From positions 1 through 16,727 of the forward strand of contig CAXRGW010000054.1 of the NCBI GenBank assembly GCA_964230255.1: a DNA stretch of 16,727 nucleotides, written 5' to 3'. Source of the stretch: Alteromonas_E sp964230255 (GTDB lineage Bacteria; Pseudomonadota; Gammaproteobacteria; Enterobacterales; Alteromonadaceae). Below, piece after piece: positions 1 to 8,331 of this stretch. Made by a program: the position numbers and the translations under genes. A model generated the notes under the pieces. It did not search any database and was not told where the DNA came from. It saw only the letters and a list, made by a program, of their open reading frames with translations. Every line of letters starts with the position of its first letter. The first letter of the stretch is position 1.

Positions 1-271
1 AGTGATACTCTATTTATCACCGCTAGATAAATTTCACTTTGTATTAATAATCGCCTCATGGTACGCCCGCAGCCCACGCCCTACAACGATCTGCATACGT
101 ATTCAATTAAATTTATTAACTTTTGCTTTACATCATACAAACACAGGAAAGGCGATTTAACCCATTGTTTTATATGATGTTTAAAAAACCACCAGAAGAA
201 TGCTAGTGAAAGAAGTAAATAAACAGTTAGTCAGTTATAAATGCAACACAAGATTTATTATTAACATTTCA

Positions 272-1588
272 TTAACATTGTTTGTAGGTAAGTTGTTGCA
301 AATTTTGATTGTGAGACTGGAAATTTAATGCACAACCATGCAGAAACTTTTCAACGTCTTTTTCAACATATAAGTCCCCCTTACCTGGCTGCTGGGGAGC
401 TAAATTTGGATACGCACCATAACCCGACAACAAACAATGCCAGGATACCGAACCCAAATGGGTTTCCAATTGCTGGCGTTCGATTTCTTGTTTTAAGTCT
501 TGCTTGGTAAACCATGCATTAAAGATAAGTCCTAACGAATCAGAAAATTGGTTGTTCTCACGATTTGCGCGCCAGTATTCAGAATCGCTTCGCGTGTTTA
601 GTTTGTAATGCGTAACAATATAATCGCGCACATGCTAAAAGCGCCGGTTCATTTGCTGGTTAAAACTTTCGCGATTTTGCGCTGTAAAATTACCGGATTG
701 CCATTTATCAAAAAACATTTCGATGCACACTAGCAAAATGTGCAAAGCGGTAGCTTCTAATGGCTCAATAAAGCCTTGCGCTAAGCCCAACCCCAAACAG
801 TTATATGTCCAATGTTGTTGCAACTGCCCTACCCGCATTTTTAAGTGGCGCGCTTCAACATCATCGGAAACGCCCAAGGTAGATCGGAGCTCTCTTTCCG
901 CGTCTTCAGATGTAGTAGATGAATCACTGTAGACATAGCCATTACCGGTGCGGTTTTGCAGGGGGATCTGCCAGTATCAACCATTGCAAAGCGCAGTTGC
1001 CCGCGTTTCTGCCGCTGGTATTGTTTTGGCAGCGGTAGGTATTACAACTGCTGCGTTGTTAAACAAATTATTAGCAAAAGATTGAAAAGGTACATTTAGC
1101 ACCTTTTGCATCAATACAGCAGCAAAACCGGTACAGTCGATAAAAAAGTCAGCATCGATGGACTGGCCATCTTCGAGTTTCAAGCTGGCGATATCACCAT
1201 TGTTATGACATTTCACGTTAACCACTACACCTTCAATATGCGAGACGCCCCTACTCTTAGCTTTATTGCGTAAAAATGCGCCGAGTAAATAGCTGTCAAA
1301 GTGATAGCCGTATTTCATGCGGAATAGAAAACTGTCAGGCGTAATCGGGCCTTTTTGCTGCTGCGCTAGCAGGCCGTTAAGTAGAAAGTCTTCCGGCTTG
1401 GTATGCGTATCTAAGCCTAAACGTCGGGTACGACAATTCACTTCAAATGCACGCTCAGTGAAAGTATCAACTTGCGAAATAAAGGGGTGGCTATAACTAT
1501 TAATACCTGATTGAGGGCTCCAGCCTGAGAAGCGGATATTGACTTTGTAGGTAGCATTGCACGCCGGCATCCATTCAGACTCTTCAAT
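272..1588 (-). pseudogene. Decayed flavin-dependent tryptophan halogenase, 5'-truncated with two nonsense codons
   Basis: One minus-strand reading frame, read through two stops, looks like a tryptophan 7-halogenase (PrnA-type) from about residue 65 to its natural C-terminal end. Visible landmarks in order are ESEWMPACNATYK (the Lys, codon about 1546-1544, aligns with the catalytic Lys79 of PrnA), a YHFDSYL segment, the ADFFIDCTGF flavoprotein motif, WQIPLQNRTGNGYVYS, GLAQGFIEPLEAT (which holds the conserved Glu), HVRDYIVTHY, and WHCLLSGYGAYP near the end. The FAD-binding GxGxxG and GEATIP regions that should precede it are absent. TGA at 979-977 replaces the first Trp of the WxWxIP signature. 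TAG at 637-635 falls just before HVRDYIV, where homologues have an acidic residue. All three open pieces share one frame, so no frameshift is needed inside this span. The upstream limit is uncertain: the frame itself is bounded by a TAA at 1612-1610. It lies downstream of the sucD terminator with no visible promoter. Inference: a recently inactivated gene, not a working halogenase. Confidence 0.88.
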
Positions 1589-1652
1589 ACTACATAACCC
1601 GAATCTCGTTTAAGAAAGAAGATGTATCATCGAACGCTTGAACAAGAGACAT

Positions 1653-1689
1653 AAAAAAATCCGATACCAGTAAACTAATATCGGATTTT
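1653..1689 (-). terminator. Intrinsic terminator of the sdh-suc operon
   Basis: Arms 1656-1666 and 1679-1689 form a perfect 11-bp inverted repeat (AAAATCCGATA / TATCGGATTTT) with a 12-nt loop. Read on the minus strand, the second arm runs into seven consecutive T (complement of 1653-1659). It lies about 100 nt after the sucD stop and is the best candidate for the end of the operon transcript. The stem is palindromic, but the long T-run favours minus-strand use. Confidence 0.75.
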
Positions 1690-1702
1690 GAACCCACTGT
1701 CG

Positions 1703-1745
1703 GATCGGTCAACCGATCAGAAAAATAAATTTCTTAACTGATCGG
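1703..1745 (-). other. Alternative hairpins in the sucD 3' UTR
   Basis: Three related arms lie here: GATCGG (1703-1708), CCGATCAG (1713-1720) and CTGATCGG (1738-1745). The middle arm can pair with the outer 8-nt arm (17-nt loop) or with the 6-nt arm (4-nt loop), but not with both at once. They sit between the sucD stop and the operon terminator. No function can be assigned from the sequence. RNA processing or 3'-end protection is possible. Confidence 0.5.
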
Positions 1746-1750
1746 CATTA

Positions 1751-1770
1751 CCGCTTTAGCGGGCTTTTTT
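1751..1770 (+). terminator. Short hairpin with a T-run, plus-strand orientation
   Basis: CCGCT-TT-AGCGG followed by GC and six T reads as a small intrinsic terminator on the plus strand. It could stop antisense transcription from entering sucD. No plus-strand gene lies upstream. On the minus strand the same stem lacks a T-run, so it is a poor terminator for sucD itself. The 5-bp stem is weak. Confidence 0.45.
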
Positions 1771-1785
1771 AACAAACGATATGTT

Positions 1786-2658
1786 TTACCAACCAGTGGC
1801 TTCGCGCAAGGCTGCACCAATTTCAGCAAGTGAACGAACAGTCTTAACACCTGCCGCTTCTAGCGCTGCAAATTTCTCGTCAGCAGTACCTTTACCACCC
1901 GCAATAATCGCACCAGCGTGGCCCATACGCTTACCTGGAGGTGCTGTAACACCTGCTATGTAAGACACAACTGGCTTAGTTACATTCTCTTTGATGAATG
2001 CCGCAGCTTCTTCTTCTGCAGTTCCGCCAATCTCACCGATCATAACAATAGCTTCAGTTTGCGGATCGTCCTGGAACAACTGTAGTACGTCGATAAAGTT
2101 TGAACCTGGGATAGGGTCACCACCAATACCAACACAAGTTGATTGACCAAAGCCTTCATCAGTTGTTTGCTTAACGGCTTCGTAAGTCAAAGTACCAGAA
2201 CGCGATACGATGCCTACTTTACCCGGCTTATGGATATGTCCAGGCATGATACCGATCTTACATTCACCCGGAGTAATAACACCTGGGCAGTTTGGACCAA
2301 TCATGCGCACGCCTTTGGCCTCTACGTATTCTTTTACGTAAAGCATATCTAGCGTAGGGATACCTTCAGTAATACAAACGATAAGCTCGATGCCAGCATC
2401 TGCAGCTTCGACGATTGAATCTTTACAGAATGGTGCAGGCACGTATATAACTGTAGCGGTTGCACCAGTCGCTTCTACCGCTTCACGCACAGTGTTGAAC
2501 ACAGGAAGGTCTAAGTGCTCAGTACCACCTTTACCAGGCGTAACACCGCCAACCATTTGTGTGCCGTATGCAATTGCTTGCTCTGAGTGGAAAGTACCCT
2601 GCCCACCAGTAAAGCCTTGGCAGATAACCTTAGTATCTTTATTAATTAAAACTGACAT
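1786..2658 (-). CDS. sucD: Succinyl-CoA synthetase, alpha subunit
   Basis: With SucC, this subunit interconverts succinyl-CoA + ADP/GDP + Pi and succinate + CoA + ATP/GTP, the TCA substrate-level phosphorylation step in the cytoplasm. It has 290 residues against 289 in E. coli and is nearly colinear with it. An N-terminal CoA-binding Rossmann domain starts VICQGFTGGQGTFHSEQA, and IGPNCPGVITPGECKIG lies near residues 120-136. The ligase domain carries the phosphohistidine in GKRMGHAGAI (His247, equal to E. coli His246 without the initiator Met). The ATG overlaps the sucC stop by one base (TAATG, 2660-2656), so the two are almost certainly translationally coupled, giving equal subunit supply. 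It is the last gene of the operon, and hairpins and a terminator follow. Nothing is missing or unusual. Confidence 0.98.
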   Translation of the reverse strand: MSVLINKDTKVICQGFTGGQGTFHSEQAIAYGTQMVGGVTPGKGGTEHLDLPVFNTVREAVEATGATATVIYVPAPFCKDSIVEAADAGIELIVCITEGIPTLDMLYVKEYVEAKGVRMIGPNCPGVITPGECKIGIMPGHIHKPGKVGIVSRSGTLTYEAVKQTTDEGFGQSTCVGIGGDPIPGSNFIDVLQLFQDDPQTEAIVMIGEIGGTAEEEAAAFIKENVTKPVVSYIAGVTAPPGKRMGHAGAIIAGGKGTADEKFAALEAAGVKTVRSLAEIGAALREATGW

Positions 2659-3824
2659 TATTTGCCCTCCGCTGCAGCAACAACTTTCTGAGCAGCGTCT
2701 GTTAGCGACTCAGCAGCGATGATGTCTAGATCTGAGCTCGCAAGTACTTCGCGTCCCAATTCAGCATTTGTACCTTCAAGACGCACAACTACCGGCACTT
2801 CAACGCCAACTTCTTTAACAGCGCCAATGATACCTTCAGCAATCATGTCACAGCGAACGATACCGCCAAAGATGTTTACCAATACTGCTTTTACGTTGTC
2901 ATCAGAAAGGATGATTTTAAATGCTTCTGCAACGCGCTCTTTAGTCGCACCGCCACCAACATCAAGGAAGTTTGCTGGCTGGCCACCGTGCAAGTTAACG
3001 ATGTCCATAGTACCCATAGCAAGGCCAGCACCGTTAACCATACAACCTACGTTACCGTCTAACGCTACGTAGTTAAGCTCCCACTGTGCTGCATGAGCTT
3101 CACGCGCGTCTTCTTGTGATGGATCGTGCATTTCTTTAACTTTAGGTTGACGATATAGCGCGTTGCTATCGATACCTACTTTGGCGTCAAGACAGTGCAA
3201 GTTGCCGTCGTCTTTGATTACCAATGGGTTAATTTCGATAAGTGCTACATCTAAATCTTCAAACATTTTAGCAAGACCGAGGAAGATCTGCGTAAATTGC
3301 TTAACCTGTGCGCCTTTCAAGCCTAATTTAAACGCCATTTCACGCGCTTGGTATGGCTGAGGACCGACGATAGGATCAATTTCGGCCTTCAAAATTTTCT
3401 CAGGCGTTTCTTCCGCTACTGTTTCAATTTCAACACCACCTTCAGTTGATGCCATGAACACAACGCGACGTGTAGTGCGGTCAACAACTGCACCTAAGTA
3501 CAACTCGTTGTCGATATCAGTACACGATTCCACCAAAATTTTGCTAACTGGCTGACCGTTCTCGTCAGTTTGGAAAGTTACTAAGTTCTTCCCTAACCAA
3601 TTTTCCGCAAAAGCACGAATTTCGTCTTTATTTTTAACTAGTTTTACGCCGCCCGCTTTACCGCGACCACCAGCGTGTACCTGACACTTAACAACCCACT
3701 CTGAGCCGCCAATGCGATCCGCTGCTTCGACTGCCGCTTGTGGCGTGTCCGCTGCGTATCCTTCAGAAACAGGTAAACCGTATTCTTTGAATAGCTGTTT
3801 ACCTTGGTATTCATGCAAATTCAT
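2658..3824 (-). CDS. sucC: Succinyl-CoA synthetase, beta subunit
   Basis: This is the nucleotide- and succinate-binding subunit of succinyl-CoA synthetase. It has 388 residues, exactly the E. coli length, starting MNLHEYQGKQLFKEYGLPV. The N-terminal ATP-grasp fold includes KCQVHAGGRGKAGGV (about residues 46-60) and LIEINPLV with the metal-binding region. The C-terminal CoA-ligase domain includes LVNIFGGIVRCDMIAEGI and VRLEGTNAELG. The start is supported by GGAAAG about 9 nt upstream and by alignment to the family. A 143-nt gap separates it from sucB, unusually long for this operon. The gap holds two inverted repeats and a consensus -10, so sucCD may have extra, separate expression. sucD follows with a 1-nt overlap. 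Whether ATP or GTP is preferred cannot be told from the sequence. Confidence 0.98.
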   Translation of the reverse strand: MNLHEYQGKQLFKEYGLPVSEGYAADTPQAAVEAADRIGGSEWVVKCQVHAGGRGKAGGVKLVKNKDEIRAFAENWLGKNLVTFQTDENGQPVSKILVESCTDIDNELYLGAVVDRTTRRVVFMASTEGGVEIETVAEETPEKILKAEIDPIVGPQPYQAREMAFKLGLKGAQVKQFTQIFLGLAKMFEDLDVALIEINPLVIKDDGNLHCLDAKVGIDSNALYRQPKVKEMHDPSQEDAREAHAAQWELNYVALDGNVGCMVNGAGLAMGTMDIVNLHGGQPANFLDVGGGATKERVAEAFKIILSDDNVKAVLVNIFGGIVRCDMIAEGIIGAVKEVGVEVPVVVRLEGTNAELGREVLASSDLDIIAAESLTDAAQKVVAAAEGK

Positions 3825-3852
3825 GGTGTTTCTTTCCGATTTTTATTAATAG

Positions 3853-3871
3853 AAAAGTCGCTAACAGCGAC
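3853..3871 (-). terminator. Small leader hairpin with T-run before sucC (possible attenuator)
   Basis: GTCGCT (3857-3862), AAC, AGCGAC (3866-3871): a perfect 6-bp stem with a 3-nt loop, followed on the minus strand by TTTTCTATTAAT. It lies about 30 nt before the sucC start and just downstream of a possible promoter. It looks like a weak intrinsic terminator or attenuator, or a 5' stabilising hairpin. Confidence 0.45.
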
Positions 3872-3889
3872 CTAATTTGTAGCGCCCGC

Positions 3890-3919
3890 ATTATAGTCAA
3901 AATGTGAGCAGAGTGACAG
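3890..3919 (-). promoter_or_regulatory. Possible internal promoter for sucCD
   Basis: On the minus strand, a perfect TATAAT (3895-3890) has CTGTCA (3919-3914, 4/6 match to TTGACA) 18 nt upstream. The predicted start would be near 3883, leaving a leader of about 60 nt to sucC. The -10 is strong and the -35 mediocre, and it overlaps one arm of the nearby inverted repeat. Confidence 0.4.
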
Positions 3920-3944
3920 GTGATAGCGCAAACAATCACCTGTC
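3915..3944 (-). repeat. Perfect 10-bp inverted repeat between sucB and sucC
   Basis: GACAGGTGAT (3915-3924) and ATCACCTGTC (3935-3944) are separated by a 10-nt loop, starting about 24 nt after the sucB stop. There is no T-run on either side, so a simple terminator is unlikely. An mRNA-stabilising hairpin, a processing site or a protein-binding palindrome all fit. It overlaps the -35 of the possible sucC promoter. Confidence 0.6.
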
Positions 3945-3967
3945 CGTTCAAGATTTATACTAAAATC

Positions 3968-5449
3968 TTACACATCCAATAAAAGACGCGTTGGATCTTC
4001 GAGCATTTCCTTAACTGTAACTAAGAACCCAACTGATTCTTTACCATCGATAATGCGGTGGTCATAAGAAAGAGCTAGATACATCATTGGTAAAATCTCA
4101 ACTTTACCGTTTACAGCCATGGGGCGGTCTTGAATTTTGTGCATACCCAAAATCGCACTCTGCGGTGGGTTGATGATTGGTGTAGACATCAATGAACCAA
4201 ACACACCACCGTTAGTGATGGTGAAGTTACCACCTTGCAGTTCAGCCATAGACAATTTGCCATCACGACCTTTCAAAGCGAGCTCTTTAATGCCCTTTTC
4301 AACCCCAGCCATGCCAAGCATATCAGTATCTTTCAATACAGGTGTGACTAAGCCACGTGGAGTAGAAACCGCAATCGAGATATCAAAGTAGTTGTGATAA
4401 ACAATGTCATCACCATCAATAGAAGCATTGACTTCTGGGTAGCGTTTAAGTGCTTCAGTCACAGCTTTGACATAGAACGACATGAAACCTAAACGGATAC
4501 CGTGACGCTTTTCAAAACTCTCTTGATACTGCTTACGCAAGTCCATAATTGGCTTCATGTTTACTTCGTTGAACGTAGTTAACATAGCCGTTGAGTTTTT
4601 CGCTTCGAGTAAACGGTTGGCAATCGTTTTGCGCAAACGTGTCATCGGTACACGCTTCTCGGTACGTTCACCCGATACAGCAGGTGCTACTGGCGCTGCT
4701 GCCGCTGGAACTGGTGCTGAACCACCTGATTTAAGGTGTTTTTCAACGTCTTCTTTGGTAATGCGACCGCCTTTACCCGTGCCTTTGATCTTGGCAGGGT
4801 CTACGCCTTTTTCAGCCAATAAACGTCGAACTGAAGGACTAAGCGCGTCACTATCGCTATCGTCAGCATCGCTTGTCGTTGGAGGAGATGCCGCTGCGCC
4901 TGCATTAGCACCCTCAGTAAACTTAGCAATCACTTCTTCAGCAACCACTGTAGCACCTTCATCAGCCAGCACTTCAGACAACACACCGTCATTCGGTGCA
5001 ACAACCTCAAGTACGACTTTGTCTGTTTCTATGTCAACTAAATTTTGATCACGACTGACTGCTTCACCGGCTTTAACATGCCATGTTGCAATAGTCGCAT
5101 CCGCTACCGACTCAGGTAACACCGGTACCTTGATATCTGTTGTTACACCACCAGCTGCTGGCGACATAGCTGCTGCTTCGCTTTCAGCAGGTGCTGACTT
5201 AGCCACTGCACCGCCTTGCTCAAGCATAGCAATAACTTGCTCGCCTAACACTGTCGCACCCTCGTCATTTAAGATTTCGCCAATTACACCATTCTCCGGT
5301 GCAACGACTTCCAAAACCACCTTATCGGTTTCGATATCAACCAGGTTTTGGTCACGTGTTACCGTATCACCAGCTTTTACATGCCAGGTAGCAATCGTCG
5401 CGTCGGCAACCGATTCAGGTAATACTGGAACTTTTATTTCGATTGTCAT
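3968..5449 (-). CDS. sucB: 2-oxoglutarate dehydrogenase E2 (dihydrolipoyl succinyltransferase) with two lipoyl domains
   Basis: This is the core of the 2-oxoglutarate dehydrogenase complex. It passes the succinyl group from E1 (SucA) via lipoate to CoA. It has 493 residues, about 90 more than E. coli SucB (405), because there are two lipoyl domains: residues about 2-78 (lipoyl Lys43 in ETDKVVLEV) and about 103-179 (Lys144 in an identical motif). They are joined and followed by flexible Ala/Pro/Glu/Ser/Asp-rich linkers. The peripheral E1/E3-binding domain (LSPSVRRLLAEKGVDPAKIKGTG split across about 203-225, ending GGRITKEDV) comes next, then an Ala/Pro linker and the catalytic domain from about residue 265. 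Its active site YDHRIIDG contains His464 and Asp468. AAAGGA overlapping the sucA stop lies 7-8 nt before the ATG; the gap to sucA is 11 nt, consistent with coupling. No E3 (lpd) gene is in the window; E3 must be encoded elsewhere. Confidence 0.97.
   Translation of the reverse strand: MTIEIKVPVLPESVADATIATWHVKAGDTVTRDQNLVDIETDKVVLEVVAPENGVIGEILNDEGATVLGEQVIAMLEQGGAVAKSAPAESEAAAMSPAAGGVTTDIKVPVLPESVADATIATWHVKAGEAVSRDQNLVDIETDKVVLEVVAPNDGVLSEVLADEGATVVAEEVIAKFTEGANAGAAASPPTTSDADDSDSDALSPSVRRLLAEKGVDPAKIKGTGKGGRITKEDVEKHLKSGGSAPVPAAAAPVAPAVSGERTEKRVPMTRLRKTIANRLLEAKNSTAMLTTFNEVNMKPIMDLRKQYQESFEKRHGIRLGFMSFYVKAVTEALKRYPEVNASIDGDDIVYHNYFDISIAVSTPRGLVTPVLKDTDMLGMAGVEKGIKELALKGRDGKLSMAELQGGNFTITNGGVFGSLMSTPIINPPQSAILGMHKIQDRPMAVNGKVEILPMMYLALSYDHRIIDGKESVGFLVTVKEMLEDPTRLLLDV
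4916..5134 (-). repeat. Second lipoyl-domain coding repeat in sucB
   Basis: It encodes residues 106-178, matching residues 5-77 encoded by 5437-5219 (offset 101 residues). By hand count 58 of the first 70 residues are identical, including a run from IKVPVLPESV through WHVKAG. Codons differ at many synonymous sites, for example GTTGCCGACGCG in one copy and GTAGCGGATGCG in the other. Inference: an old duplication kept similar at protein level by selection rather than a recent copy. Confidence 0.9.
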
Positions 5450-5460
5450 TGTTGGTTCCT

Positions 5461-8280
5461 TTACTTAATAGTGAGTGCGTCATCAACCAAGGCTTTTTGT
5501 TGTTGGCTGTGAACTGAAACATAACCTACCGCTGGCGAAGCAGATGCGTCGCGACCGGCATAACGTAATTTGGCGCCATCAGGGATGACTTGCCAGAAGT
5601 GGTGCTGGCTTGAATACCATGCGCCTTGGTTTTGCGGCTCTTCTTGACACCAAACCCAGTCTTTAACGTGTTTGTATGGTGCCAGTACTTTTTCACATTC
5701 TTCCGCAGGGAATGGGTAAAGCTGCTCAAGTCGAACGAGGGCAACGTCGGTTTGTTCATTCTTGCGGCGTTGTTCTAGCAGATCGTAATAAACTTTGCCC
5801 GAACACATTACCACGCGCTTAACCTTCTTCGCTTCGAGGTCGTCTTGCTCACCAATCACATTGTGGAACACGCCCTCACTCAACTCATCCAAACTAGACA
5901 CCGCCAGTGGATGACGCAGCAACGACTTAGGTGACATTACGATCAACGGCTTGCGCATAGGTCGGATCGATTGACGACGCAACATGTTAAACACCTGTGC
6001 TGGTGTAGATGGAATACATACCTGCCAATTGTGATCAGCACATAACTGCAAGAAACGCTCTAAACGCGCTGAACTATGCTCAGGCCCTTGGCCTTCATAG
6101 CCATGTGGAAGCAATACGGTTAGACCGCATAAACGCCCCCATTTAGCCTCACCAGAACACAAGAACTGGTCGAATACCACTTGTGCACCATTAGCGAAAT
6201 CACCAAATTGTGCTTCCCAAATGGTTAAACACCCCGGCTCAGCAGTCGCGTAGCCGTACTCAAACGCCATGACCGCTTCTTCCGATAATACCGAATCATA
6301 AATATCAATGGCGCCCTGATCCGCACGAATGTTTTTCAAAGGCATGTAGGTTGATGCATCTTTTTGATTGTGCAGCACTGCATGACGGTGAAAGAAAGTA
6401 CCACGACCAGAATCTTGACCAGTAATACGAATGTCGGTACCAAGGTCAACAATGCTCGCATAAGCCAAATTCTCGGCCATGCCCCAATCGAGTAACTTTT
6501 CACCGTTCGCCATCGCGGCGCGATCTTGATACAGCTTGTTCACCCGTGATTGCAATTTTACGTCTTCAGGGATAGCAACTAAACGCTGCGCTAATTCAAC
6601 TAACTTGTCTTTAGCGATGGCATGCTCATACGGCACAGTCCAGTCGTGCCCCAAGTAGGGACGCCAATCAACCGAATGCTCAGTCATTGGTCGCCATTCT
6701 TCAACTACACATGCGCCGTGATCTAATGCTGCGCGATACTCATCGATCAACTTACTGGCTTCGTGTTCTTTTAACGAACCCTCAGCCGCTAGCTGGTCAG
6801 CATAAATCTGACGTGGCACCGGATGTTTTTTAATTTTTTGATACATCAAAGGCTGTGTTGCATTCGGCTCATCAGCTTCGTTGTGCCCGTGACGGCGATA
6901 ACAGACTAAATCAATCATCACGTCGCGCTTAAATTTATTGCGATATTCAAGCGCTAATTGAGTCACAAACAATACTGCCTCAGGATCGTCTGAATTGACG
7001 TGGAAAATCGGTGCCTGAACCATTTTTGCAATGTCAGTACAATATTGTGTTGAACGCGTATCTTCAGTTTTTGACGTGGTGAAACCTACTTGGTTGTTGA
7101 CCACGATACGCACCGTACCACCAACTGCAAAGCCCCGCGTTTGCGACATGTTGAAGGTTTCTTGCACAACACCTTGACCGGCAATTGCCGAGTCGCCGTG
7201 GATCGTTATCGGTAATACTGCGTCACCGTCCATGCTATCCCGTCGCTCTAAACGCGCACGTACAGAACCCATTACAACCGGGTTTACAATCTCTAAGTGA
7301 GATGGGTTAAACGCCAATGCCAAGTGAACGTTGCCACCGGATGTAGCGAAATCAGACGAGAAACCAGCGTGATATTTAACATCACCTGCGCCTAATGAGT
7401 CGTCGTGCTTACCAGAAAACTCATCAAACAATACTGATGGATTTTTACCTAAGACATTAACTAACACGTTTAAACGGCCACGATGGGCCATACCAATTAC
7501 GACTTCCTTAGTGCCAGCAGCACCAGCTTCAGTAATCAGCCCCTTAAGCATCGGCACCAGACTATCACCGCCTTCTAACGAAAAGCGTTTTGCACCCGGG
7601 AATTTAGCACCTAGGTACTTTTCCATGCCATCAGCAGCAATCAAACCCTTCAATATGGAAACTTTTTGATCCCGTGTGATTTCTGGTTTCGCTTGCACCG
7701 ATTCAATCTTCTTCTGTAACCAACGCTTCTGCTCAGTATCGGTGATATGCATGTACTCAGCACCAATTGAACCGCAATAAGTGCGATTCAAAGACTTGTA
7801 CAGCTCACCCAAGGTCATAGATTCTTGACCAATCGCATAAGAGCCAACGTTATAAACTGTATCGAAATCACTTTCTGACAAGCTGTGGTGCGAGAGTTCT
7901 AAATCGCGCACACGTGGTTGCTTCCACAGTGATAGCGGATCGAGATTCGCATGCTGATGTCCACGGAATCGATAAGCATTAATTAATTGTAGAACGCGGA
8001 CTTGCTTCTCGTCACCACCGCTACTTGCAGTAGGTGTCGCAACGACTTTGGCCGCTGGGCCCATTGCAGCAAGGGTTCTAAATTGATCTCGGATTTGAGT
8101 GTGATTAGTGTCTAGCTCGACACCATCAACTTTGGGCAATCCATCAAAGATTTGCTTCCATTCGTCAGCTACGCTTTGCGGATCTTCCAGGTAAGCCTCG
8201 TACATTTCTTCAACGTACGCTGTGTTGCCACCGGCAAAATGGGACGATGCCCACCACGCTTGCATCACGCTTTCTTGCAT
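5461..8280 (-). CDS. sucA: 2-oxoglutarate dehydrogenase E1 component
   Basis: This is the thiamin-diphosphate-dependent decarboxylase of the OGDH complex. It converts 2-oxoglutarate to CO2 and succinylates the E2 lipoyl group. It has 939 residues (E. coli 933). The N-terminal E2-interaction helix region begins MQESVMQAWWASSHFAGGN. Core motifs follow: AHRGRLNVLVNVLGK (His266 onward), FNPSHLEIVNPVVMGS, HGDSAIAGQGVVQE (361-374), NNQVGFTTS (395-403), RRHGHNEADEP (462-472), FFHRHAVLHNQ, and GYEGQGPEHSSARLERFLQL near the C-terminus. The start is set by family alignment and by AAGG 7 nt upstream. A gap of 130 nt to sdhB carries a hairpin and an extended -10, so sucA may have its own transcription start in addition to read-through from sdh. 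sucB follows after 11 nt. All conserved motifs I could check are intact. Confidence 0.98.
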   Translation of the reverse strand: MQESVMQAWWASSHFAGGNTAYVEEMYEAYLEDPQSVADEWKQIFDGLPKVDGVELDTNHTQIRDQFRTLAAMGPAAKVVATPTASSGGDEKQVRVLQLINAYRFRGHQHANLDPLSLWKQPRVRDLELSHHSLSESDFDTVYNVGSYAIGQESMTLGELYKSLNRTYCGSIGAEYMHITDTEQKRWLQKKIESVQAKPEITRDQKVSILKGLIAADGMEKYLGAKFPGAKRFSLEGGDSLVPMLKGLITEAGAAGTKEVVIGMAHRGRLNVLVNVLGKNPSVLFDEFSGKHDDSLGAGDVKYHAGFSSDFATSGGNVHLALAFNPSHLEIVNPVVMGSVRARLERRDSMDGDAVLPITIHGDSAIAGQGVVQETFNMSQTRGFAVGGTVRIVVNNQVGFTTSKTEDTRSTQYCTDIAKMVQAPIFHVNSDDPEAVLFVTQLALEYRNKFKRDVMIDLVCYRRHGHNEADEPNATQPLMYQKIKKHPVPRQIYADQLAAEGSLKEHEASKLIDEYRAALDHGACVVEEWRPMTEHSVDWRPYLGHDWTVPYEHAIAKDKLVELAQRLVAIPEDVKLQSRVNKLYQDRAAMANGEKLLDWGMAENLAYASIVDLGTDIRITGQDSGRGTFFHRHAVLHNQKDASTYMPLKNIRADQGAIDIYDSVLSEEAVMAFEYGYATAEPGCLTIWEAQFGDFANGAQVVFDQFLCSGEAKWGRLCGLTVLLPHGYEGQGPEHSSARLERFLQLCADHNWQVCIPSTPAQVFNMLRRQSIRPMRKPLIVMSPKSLLRHPLAVSSLDELSEGVFHNVIGEQDDLEAKKVKRVVMCSGKVYYDLLEQRRKNEQTDVALVRLEQLYPFPAEECEKVLAPYKHVKDWVWCQEEPQNQGAWYSSQHHFWQVIPDGAKLRYAGRDASASPAVGYVSVHSQQQKALVDDALTIK

Positions 8281-8331
8281 TGTTATGCCTTACCTTTGTA
8301 AGTGAATAATAATTACAGGTTTTTATTAAAT

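Noticed and set aside
1..271. Left-edge AT-rich stretch searched for genes, tRNA, repeats and insertion-sequence ends
   Set aside because: No ORF, RNA fold or terminal inverted repeat could be supported.
977..979. Programmed stop read-through or selenocysteine at the halogenase TGA
   Set aside because: A second stop of a different type (TAG) lies further on and the FAD-binding N-terminus is missing, so simple gene decay explains the pattern.
1586..1648. Short minus-strand ORF (MSLVQAFDDTSSFLNEIRVM) between the operon terminator and the halogenase relic
   Set aside because: It is 20 codons long, with no ribosome binding site and a start right after the terminator T-run. It does not continue the halogenase; most likely chance.
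4557..5048. Plus-strand open frame of 163 codons, Ala/Ser/Thr rich
   Set aside because: It is the mirror of the Ala/Pro-rich linker and lipoyl coding part of sucB; low complexity, no ribosome binding site, no family resemblance.
5526..5759. Minus-strand open frame of 77 codons within sucA
   Set aside because: It overlaps the C-terminal coding region of sucA in another frame and has no independent support.
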